A stretch of 5,128 bases of DNA from TMED108 sp964386795 (GTDB lineage Bacteria; Fidelibacterota; Marinisomatia; Marinisomatales; TCS55), in assembly GCA_964386795.1 (NCBI GenBank), contig CAYLUE010000082.1, positions 1-5,128 of the forward strand. The letters run 5' to 3'. A program made the position numbers and the translations under genes. The notes beneath the pieces are model-generated. The model saw only the letters and a list, made by a program, of their open reading frames with translations. It did no database searches and was not told the DNA's origin. This document shows, one piece after another, positions 1 to 5,128 of this stretch; position 1 is the stretch's first letter, and each line of letters begins with the position of its first letter.

Positions 1-633
1 TTTAATGGAAATGACCTCACAGGCTGGGAAATTCTAAATGGTAAAGCTGAAATAAAGGTATCAAATAATGAAATTATTGGAAAAACAGTTGAAAACACGC
101 CAAATACATTTTTATGTTATAAGAAAGATTATAGGGATTTTATTTTAGAATTTGAGGTAAATATTGAAGAGGATATTAATTCTGGTGTTCAAATTAGAAG
201 CAATACTCTCAGTGAGTATAGGAATGGAGTAGTTCATGGATATCAAATAGAAATTGACCCTTCAGAAAGAGCCTACAGTGGTGGAATATTTGATGAGCAG
301 AGAAGAGGTTGGCTATACGATTTGTCTGAAAATAAAAATGGAAGAGAAGCATTTAAAGTTAATGAGTGGAATAAATTTCATATAGAAGCTATAGGAGATA
401 CTATTAGAACGTGGGTAAATGGAGTTCATTGCTCATATTTTGTTGATAGCATATCAGACTCTGGTTTTATAGGCCTTCAGGTCCACGGAGTTGGTGGTAT
501 GACTAAACCAGATAAATATGTTAAATTTAAAAATGTTAAAATCAAGACCGAAAATTTTGATGATGATTTATGGTCGATTAGGGATGATTTAAAAGTTATT
601 AATCTTAAATATGAAAAGAAGAAAGTTTATTAG
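1..633 (+). CDS. DUF1080 / 3-keto-disaccharide hydrolase domain protein (5' end outside window)
   Basis: The frame is open from base 1 to the TAG at 631-633, giving 210 residues. The true start and any signal peptide lie upstream; a TTG at 322 is internal and not a plausible start. The first visible residues, FNGNDLTGW, match the usual opening of the DUF1080 domain (PF06439, now called 3-keto-disaccharide hydrolase). Other family landmarks follow in order: SGVQIRS (61-67), GYQIEID (80-86), GGIFDEQRRGWLY (94-106), WNKFHIEA (123-130) and GFIGLQVHG (155-163), consistent with a concanavalin/LamG-like beta sandwich. Family members are usually exported and some cleave 3-keto-glycosides. A tail of about 28 residues follows the last domain strand (KFKNVKI, 175-181) and is rich in D, then K. 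The final 23 bases overlap the oxidoreductase gene, which suggests translational coupling and joint function. The family call is strong; the exact substrate is unknown. Confidence 0.88.
   Translation, partial: FNGNDLTGWEILNGKAEIKVSNNEIIGKTVENTPNTFLCYKKDYRDFILEFEVNIEEDINSGVQIRSNTLSEYRNGVVHGYQIEIDPSERAYSGGIFDEQRRGWLYDLSENKNGREAFKVNEWNKFHIEAIGDTIRTWVNGVHCSYFVDSISDSGFIGLQVHGVGGMTKPDKYVKFKNVKIKTENFDDDLWSIRDDLKVINLKYEKKKVY
611..633 (+). other. 23-bp gene overlap, probable translational coupling
   Basis: The ATG of the oxidoreductase gene lies 23 bases before the end of the TAG stop of the DUF1080 gene, in the +1 frame relative to it. No Shine-Dalgarno precedes the ATG; the bases before it are AT-rich (TTAATCTTAAAT). 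Ribosomes finishing the first gene could reinitiate here, which would tie the amounts of the two proteins together. Coupling is inferred from the geometry only. Confidence 0.6.
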
Positions 634-1801
634 AAATACTGGAATGAGTGTTGGTGGAGTCATTACACTGCCCGCAATAACTGGATTTAATATCTCAAAA
701 AATTTAAATTCAAGCGTAAATATTGGCATCATAGGAACAGGGTCAAGAGGTGGAGGATTAATACCGTTCATCAACGAAATAGAAAACCTGAATATAGTAG
801 CATGTTGTGATATCCTCCCTTTTCGTCTAAAGGATGCACTAGATAATGCACCAGATCAAACTATTGGATATGAAGACTATAAAGATTTACTAAGCAATAA
901 AGATATTGATGCTGTACTGATAGCTACACCCTTCTCAACTCATCATACAATTGCACTAGATGCTATTGAGTCAGGTAAGCACGTTTACTGTGAGAAAACA
1001 TTATCAAGAGGAATATCAAATAATTTAAACTTAGTAAAGAAAGTAAAAAATTCTGATATCATTTTCCAGACAGGACACCAGTATCATAGCTCTAGACTCT
1101 ATAAGCACGTCGTAGATATTATTAATTCAGATGAAATAGGAAAGATAACTTCTTTTGATTGTCAATGGAACAGAAATGGTAATTGGAGAAGACCAGTATC
1201 GGACCCTAGCCTAGAAAGATTAATTAATTGGAGGATGTACAAAGAATACTCAGGAGGACTAGTTGCAGAATTGTGTTCACATCATATTGACTTTGTAAAT
1301 TGGGTACTAGGTGAAAATCCAAAGACAATTATGGGCTCAGGCGGAATAGATTATTGGAATGATGGCAGAGAGACATTTGATAATGTTCACCTATTATTTA
1401 AATATCCAAGTGGAGTAAAAGCAAAATTTACTTCCTTAACATCTAACGCACTAGGAGATTATCAAATTAAAATTCACGGTGATAAGGGATCTATTTTATT
1501 AGATTATGCAAAAGCATGGATATACCCAGAAAAGAAATCAGAGACAACATATGAAAATGTTGACGGAGTTTCAGGAGCAACTTCAAAGCCATGGGTAAAA
1601 GGCAACGGAAACCCAATAGACTATGAACATACTGATCCCTCAAAGCAGGCACTAATTGATTTTAGGGATAACATATTGAATAATACTATGCCTTTGTCAA
1701 ATGTTTTAACTGGTTCTTCGACTGCTATAGCAGTAGACCTATCATTACAAGCTCTACATAATGAAAAAATCACGTATTGGAGAGATTACTACAACACGTA
1801 A
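611..1801 (+). CDS. Gfo/Idh/MocA family oxidoreductase with twin-arginine signal
   Basis: A 396-residue NAD(P)-dependent sugar oxidoreductase of the Gfo/Idh/MocA family. The N-terminus carries a Tat-type motif, RRKFIR (3-8), followed by a hydrophobic stretch to about residue 27, so the protein is probably exported already folded with its cofactor. The Rossmann domain starts at VNIGIIGTGSRGGG (36-49) with the dinucleotide glycine motif at 42-47. D100-A106 ends the strand before the cofactor-binding loop, and CEKT (127-130) takes the place of the usual EKP, with K129 as the expected catalytic lysine. The C-terminal substrate domain has GGLVAELCSHHID (215-227), a variant of the D-x-G-x-H-x-x-D motif in which H224 and D227 are kept. 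GHQYHSSRLY (155-164) resembles the Bacteroidota subgroup found beside DUF1080 proteins. The ATG at 611 is preferred because it places the Tat motif at the very N-terminus. It lies inside the end of the upstream gene and has no Shine-Dalgarno. The likely role is oxidation of a sugar ring hydroxyl, perhaps at C3; the substrate cannot be read from the sequence. Confidence 0.92.
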   Translation: MKRRKFIRNTGMSVGGVITLPAITGFNISKNLNSSVNIGIIGTGSRGGGLIPFINEIENLNIVACCDILPFRLKDALDNAPDQTIGYEDYKDLLSNKDIDAVLIATPFSTHHTIALDAIESGKHVYCEKTLSRGISNNLNLVKKVKNSDIIFQTGHQYHSSRLYKHVVDIINSDEIGKITSFDCQWNRNGNWRRPVSDPSLERLINWRMYKEYSGGLVAELCSHHIDFVNWVLGENPKTIMGSGGIDYWNDGRETFDNVHLLFKYPSGVKAKFTSLTSNALGDYQIKIHGDKGSILLDYAKAWIYPEKKSETTYENVDGVSGATSKPWVKGNGNPIDYEHTDPSKQALIDFRDNILNNTMPLSNVLTGSSTAIAVDLSLQALHNEKITYWRDYYNT

Positions 1802-1806
1802 TTATT

Positions 1807-2739
1807 ATGAAATACCTGTATCTATTATCTATAGTTCTGTTTTTATTTTCCTGTAATACATTTCAAAATCAGAAGAAAAATAACAACCCAATTCAAACTA
1901 TAGAAACAATAACTATTTTAGGAGATACCCTTCATAGCCCTGAGATAAAAGATGGAAAATCATTCGATCAATTTAAGTCAGCAAAAACCACATATTTTGA
2001 TAATCAAAACAATGCTGAAGCTCTGATTTGGTATGGTCGAAGAACTGCCTATTTAGGATACTTTCAAGAAGCTATAAAGCTTTTTACATTAGGAATCAAA
2101 AATCATCCAGATGATGCTCGTTTTTATCGTCACCGTGGCCACAGATATATTTCTACTCGTCAATATAATAAGGCAATTAGTGACTTTAAGAAAGCAGTAC
2201 TATTGATTGATGGGAAAGTAGATCAATTAGAACCTGATGGCCTACCTAATACAAAAAATATTCCTCTTAGCACACTTCACGGTAACATTTGGTATCATCT
2301 AGGATTAGCTTATTACCTTAAAAATGATATGAAAAATGCACTTAAAGCTTTTAACAATCGAAGTGTCACTCATAAATACGATGATAATATTGTTTCAGGG
2401 GGTCATTGGTTATATATGATTAATAGAAGACTAGGTAAAATTGATAAATCCAGTGCTGTTATTAATGAAGTCCATAAAGATATGGACATAATAGAAAATA
2501 TGAGCTATCATCAATCGTGTCTATTCTACAAAGGAGAACTTCAAGAATCAGAAATGGAAATGGATGAAGTAGCTCTATATACTTTAGCTAACTGGTATGT
2601 ATATGAAAAGAACGATACCATAAAAGCTAAAGAATATTATCAAAATTTATTAGAGAAAGGAAACCCGTATTCATTCGCATATATAGCAGGAGAGTCAGAT
2701 TGGAATAGATTAGTTAACAGTAACAAGAATGCTCTATAG
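1807..2739 (+). CDS. TPR-repeat lipoprotein of unknown function
   Basis: A predicted 310-residue lipoprotein. The ATG at 1807 is chosen over an in-frame TTG at 1777 because it gives a classic signal peptide: MKYLYLL, a hydrophobic core, and a lipobox LFSC with C16 as the lipidated cysteine. Residue +2 is Asn, so export to the outer membrane or periplasmic face is plausible. A low-complexity, N/K/Q-rich linker follows (17-28). Tetratricopeptide-like helical pairs are visible at about 68-101 (WYGRRTAYLGYFQEAIKLF), 102-135 (RHRGHRYISTRQYNKAISDF), 158-190 (WYHLGLAYYLKNDMKNALKAF) and, more weakly, 256-288 (ALYTLANWYVYEKND onward). TPRs are protein-binding scaffolds and no catalytic motif is seen. 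The gene begins 5 bp after the oxidoreductase stop and overlaps the threonine synthase start by 11 bp, so it is probably co-transcribed with both. I do not recognise a named family beyond the TPR fold. Confidence 0.82.
   Translation: MKYLYLLSIVLFLFSCNTFQNQKKNNNPIQTIETITILGDTLHSPEIKDGKSFDQFKSAKTTYFDNQNNAEALIWYGRRTAYLGYFQEAIKLFTLGIKNHPDDARFYRHRGHRYISTRQYNKAISDFKKAVLLIDGKVDQLEPDGLPNTKNIPLSTLHGNIWYHLGLAYYLKNDMKNALKAFNNRSVTHKYDDNIVSGGHWLYMINRRLGKIDKSSAVINEVHKDMDIIENMSYHQSCLFYKGELQESEMEMDEVALYTLANWYVYEKNDTIKAKEYYQNLLEKGNPYSFAYIAGESDWNRLVNSNKNAL
2729..2739 (+). other. 11-bp gene overlap between TPR lipoprotein and thrC
   Basis: The thrC ATG (2729-2731) falls inside the last codons of the lipoprotein gene, whose stop TAG is at 2737-2739. 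This start fits the family N-terminus, and no later in-frame start comes before the conserved DGGLYVPE segment. The overlap argues that a membrane lipoprotein and an amino acid biosynthesis enzyme are made from one transcript. Confidence 0.65.
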
Positions 2740-4183
2740 AAGTAACAAAGGAGGAGGAAAAGTAGTTAATTTTGAACAAGCTATTCTTGATGGATACGCA
2801 GCAGACGGTGGACTCTATGTTCCTGAATCATTACCAAAAATAAGTTCTTCAGAATTAGAAAAATGGAAAAATTTAAGCTACAAAAAATTAGCTTTTAATA
2901 TTTTGTCTATGTTCATAGGCAGGGATATTATATCTTCTGATGAATTAGAATTATTAATCAATAAAGCTTACGATACTTTCGAGCATGATGATGTTATACC
3001 ATTTCATAAATTAAAATCGTATAAAGACACATACATCATGGAACTTTTTTATGGTCCCACCCTATCATTTAAGGACGTCGGGATGTCTTTTTTAGTTAAT
3101 CTAGTTAATTTTTTTCTAAAAAAAAGAAAAAAACATTTAAGCATTATAGTAGCTACAACGGGTGACACAGGCCCTGCTGCTGCACATTTCATAGCAGGAA
3201 AATCTAATTTAGATGGTTGGATACTCTATCCTAAAGGGTTAATAACTAAAGAGCAAGAGCGTCAAATGACTACACTACCACACGATAACATCCATCCTGT
3301 AGGAGTATATAATTGTCCTGAAGGTGGAGATGACTTGGATGTTGCAATAACCCAGCTATACAACAACAAAACCTTCAAGAAAAAACTCAGGTTATCAAGT
3401 GTAAACTCATTGAATTGGGGTCGTATTATGATGCAAACAGTTCACTATTTCTATGGATATCTTAAGATTAGCAAATCTATTGGTCAACCAATCAATATGG
3501 TTGTTCCTTCTGGTGGGTTTGGTAACCTTTGTGCCGGTGGTTTAGCAAAAAAAATGGGGTTACCTGTTAAAAAATTGATAGTAGCTAATAATAAAAATGA
3601 ATGTCTTAACCGCATCTTTACTAATGGATTTTTTTGCAAAAAACCTATTCATGAAACGATTTCTTCTGCTATTGACATACTAGTACCTATCAACTTCTGG
3701 CGCTATCTGTATTTCTGTGTAAATGGAGATGTAAAAAAAATTAAAGGATGGATGAATCAATTTGAAGAAACTGGACAAGTAGAATTTGATTCAGAAACCA
3801 AAAAATCATACAGAGAAGGGTTTTTGTCCGTCAGCGTGGATGATAAAGAAACAATGAATACTATTAAAAGCTTGTATGAAAAAGAAAAATATTTATTAGA
3901 TCCACATGGAGCCGTTGCAATAAGTGCAGCAAATAAATTGAAAAAAAAGCTGAGTGATAATCCATTAATTTGTTTAGCTACTGCACACCCAGCTAAGTTT
4001 CCTAATATTATAGAAAAAATTAGCAAGAATAAATCATTACCTAAAGCTGCCATTCATAAATCGATAGAAAACGCAAAACTACAAAGTCAAAAAGGCTATA
4101 CATTTGATTATAAAAATCTTTATGATGCTTTAAAAAGTACGATGGAAAAAAATTGGGATCTTAATCATTTAAAAATAAAGTAA
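2729..4183 (+). CDS. thrC: Threonine synthase (PLP-dependent), ThrC-like
   Basis: A 484-residue PLP enzyme that would convert O-phosphohomoserine to threonine and phosphate in the cytoplasm. The length is close to that of the longer (E. coli/yeast-type) threonine synthases. The start at 2729 gives the usual beginning, MLYRSNKG, then DGYAADGGLYVPESLP (21-36). LFYGPTLSFKDVG (106-118) holds the PLP-binding lysine K115. ATTGDTGPAA (142-151) is the conserved substrate/cofactor loop, SVNSLNWGRIMMQ (224-236) matches the family's NS-N-R segment, and DPHGAVA (391-397) and TAHPAKF (418-424) are C-terminal signatures. The phosphate loop reads PSGGFGN (260-266), where classical enzymes have SGNFGD, and the next segment is AGGLAKKMGLPVKKLIVANN. 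This variation is also seen in threonine-synthase-like proteins, so a phospho-lyase activity on the same substrate is an alternative. The kinase gene 8 bp downstream supports threonine synthesis. The start overlaps the lipoprotein gene by 11 bp. Confidence 0.93.
   Translation: MLYRSNKGGGKVVNFEQAILDGYAADGGLYVPESLPKISSSELEKWKNLSYKKLAFNILSMFIGRDIISSDELELLINKAYDTFEHDDVIPFHKLKSYKDTYIMELFYGPTLSFKDVGMSFLVNLVNFFLKKRKKHLSIIVATTGDTGPAAAHFIAGKSNLDGWILYPKGLITKEQERQMTTLPHDNIHPVGVYNCPEGGDDLDVAITQLYNNKTFKKKLRLSSVNSLNWGRIMMQTVHYFYGYLKISKSIGQPINMVVPSGGFGNLCAGGLAKKMGLPVKKLIVANNKNECLNRIFTNGFFCKKPIHETISSAIDILVPINFWRYLYFCVNGDVKKIKGWMNQFEETGQVEFDSETKKSYREGFLSVSVDDKETMNTIKSLYEKEKYLLDPHGAVAISAANKLKKKLSDNPLICLATAHPAKFPNIIEKISKNKSLPKAAIHKSIENAKLQSQKGYTFDYKNLYDALKSTMEKNWDLNHLKIK
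3109..3133 (+). repeat. Perfect 9-bp inverted repeat of T and A runs inside thrC
   Basis: TTTTTTTCT (3109-3117) is the exact reverse complement of AGAAAAAAA (3125-3133), with a seven-A loop between. It encodes residues N-F-F-L-K-K-R-K-K near 127-135 of threonine synthase. The pairing is nearly all A-T and would be weak. It is best explained by an AT-rich Phe/Lys stretch and not by a terminator, since it sits in the middle of an essential-looking coding region. Confidence 0.45.
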
Positions 4184-4191
4184 TTAAATCA

Positions 4192-5121
4192 ATGCTAGAA
4201 TATAGTGTTTTAAGTAATGAAAACATCAAACAAATTTTAAAACCCTATGGTATTAAAAATTTTAACACTGTTAAAAAGTTAAGTGGTGGATCTGAAAATA
4301 CAAATTATTTGATAACTACAAAAAATAATCGATACGTGCTTTGTCTATTTGAACACAAATCACTTTCACATGCTCATAATCTTACTAAGCTACTTTCTCA
4401 TCTTAAAATACATAATTTTAAAACTACAGAAACCTTTCCTGCCACTAATGGAGAAATTCTTACTACATGGAATAAAAAACCCATATTAATTAAACATTTT
4501 ATTGAAGGGAAAATTAAGAATAACCTTCCAAATCATTTAATAGAATTAGTTGGAAAAGCTTTAGGAAAATTACACCAGATACCTCCTCCTAGCTATTTAC
4601 CCAAAATAATTGATTATGGACAAGAACATTTTGGATTAGTCAATCAATATGCTAAAGAATCACCCTTTGAATATTGGATAAAAGATATTAAAAAATATAT
4701 CAACCCCTATTTAAAGAAGAATCTTCCCAAGGCATTAATCCATAGTGATCTCTATTGTGACAACGTAATTATAAGCCAAGACAAGCAAGATGTAACAATA
4801 ATTGATTTTGAGGAAGCTGCATATTATTTCCGTGTTTTTGATCTAGGAATGGCTATAATTGGCTCGTGCTCTGAAAAAAAAATGCTAAATAAAGAAAAAA
4901 TTAAATCTCTTCTTCATGGGTATTCGAAGGTGATTACATTAATGCCTGAAGAAAAGAGATCCTTACAAGCTTTTACTGTATATGCTGGTGCTGCCATGTC
5001 ATTTTGGAGACATAAAAACTTCAATTATATATATCCAAATATGGGAATGAAAAATCATTATAAAGCCTTACAAACATTGGCTGACGATGCCAAATCAAAT
5101 TCTAATTTATTTATTGATTAA
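4192..5121 (+). CDS. thrB: Homoserine kinase type II (APH/choline kinase fold), ThrB-like
   Basis: A 309-residue kinase of the aminoglycoside phosphotransferase superfamily, near the usual length of type II homoserine kinases (about 320). The N-terminal lobe has a glycine-rich nucleotide loop in the form LSGGSENTNYLI (30-41), close to the GxENxNY motif of this ThrB group, followed by RYVLCLFE (47-54). ILIKHFIEGK (98-107) is the hinge region and GKALGKLH (121-128) a conserved helix. The catalytic loop is HSDLYCDNV (184-192), with D186 as base and N191 binding metal, and IIDFEEA (203-209) supplies the second metal-binding Asp, D205. It would phosphorylate homoserine to O-phosphohomoserine, the substrate of the enzyme encoded just upstream. 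The fold alone does not separate homoserine kinase from choline, ethanolamine or hydroxylysine kinases; pairing with thrC and the GSENTNY loop favour homoserine. The ATG at 4192 lies 8 bp after the thrC stop and has no Shine-Dalgarno. The gene ends in two consecutive TAA codons. Confidence 0.85.
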   Translation: MLEYSVLSNENIKQILKPYGIKNFNTVKKLSGGSENTNYLITTKNNRYVLCLFEHKSLSHAHNLTKLLSHLKIHNFKTTETFPATNGEILTTWNKKPILIKHFIEGKIKNNLPNHLIELVGKALGKLHQIPPPSYLPKIIDYGQEHFGLVNQYAKESPFEYWIKDIKKYINPYLKKNLPKALIHSDLYCDNVIISQDKQDVTIIDFEEAAYYFRVFDLGMAIIGSCSEKKMLNKEKIKSLLHGYSKVITLMPEEKRSLQAFTVYAGAAMSFWRHKNFNYIYPNMGMKNHYKALQTLADDAKSNSNLFID

Positions 5122-5128
5122 TAAATCA

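Noticed and set aside
322..633. A separate short gene starting at the TTG at 322.
   Set aside because: The frame is open from base 1 and the upstream part encodes conserved DUF1080 segments, so this is one continuous gene cut by the window edge.
589..774. A minus-strand reading frame of 61 codons.
   Set aside because: It is antisense to the Tat signal and Rossmann start of the oxidoreductase and has no recognisable features.
1777..1806. An in-frame TTG start that would lengthen the TPR lipoprotein by 10 residues.
   Set aside because: The added residues would sit in front of a textbook lipoprotein signal peptide that begins at the ATG at 1807, and would overlap the oxidoreductase gene.
2747..2757. 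A near-perfect Shine-Dalgarno-like string (AAAGGAGGAGG) just inside thrC.
   Set aside because: No ATG, GTG or TTG follows at a usable distance; the nearest TTG (2772) is out of frame. The string encodes the K-G-G-G of the N-terminus, and the family start at 2729 lies before it.
3109..3133. The T-run/A-run hairpin as a transcription terminator.
   Set aside because: The stem is almost all A-T, lies in the middle of thrC, and intact coding sequence continues for about 1 kb after it.
3757..4053. A minus-strand reading frame of 98 codons with hydrophobic segments.
   Set aside because: It lies fully inside thrC, opposite conserved C-terminal motifs such as DPHGAVA and TAHPAKF. Its hydrophobic look comes from the complement of Lys/Asn-rich codons.

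Overview
The window is an AT-rich stretch of bacterial DNA in which five genes, all on the + strand, fill almost every base. Genes 1 and 2 overlap by 23 bp and genes 3 and 4 by 11 bp. Genes 2 and 3 are 5 bp apart and genes 4 and 5 are 8 bp apart. No promoter, terminator, RNA gene, repeat array or mobile element can be supported, and no stretch over 300 bases lacks a gene. The layout looks like the middle and end of one operon whose start lies left of the window.

Left part (1-1801): the 3' part of a DUF1080 / 3-keto-disaccharide hydrolase domain gene, overlapped by a Gfo/Idh/MocA family NAD(P)-dependent oxidoreductase with a twin-arginine export signal. These families often sit together in Bacteroidota, where the oxidoreductase is thought to oxidise a sugar at C3 and the hydrolase to cleave the resulting 3-keto-glycoside. 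Middle (1807-2739): a TPR-repeat lipoprotein with no assignable biochemical function. Right part (2729-5121): a threonine synthase (thrC-like) followed by an APH-fold kinase best read as a type II homoserine kinase (thrB-like). Together these would carry out the last two steps from homoserine to threonine.

The organism is most likely a low-GC member of Bacteroidota or a related marine lineage. This is inferred from the Tat-exported Gfo/Idh/MocA plus DUF1080 pair, the lipobox protein, strong AT bias, and starts without Shine-Dalgarno sequences. The kinase type is less typical of Bacteroidota, which often use a GHMP-family ThrB, so the assignment stays tentative.

Nothing here is a clearly new system. 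The points most worth a second look are the tightly coupled candidate 3-keto-glycoside module, its co-transcription with threonine genes, and the altered phosphate-binding loop of the threonine synthase.
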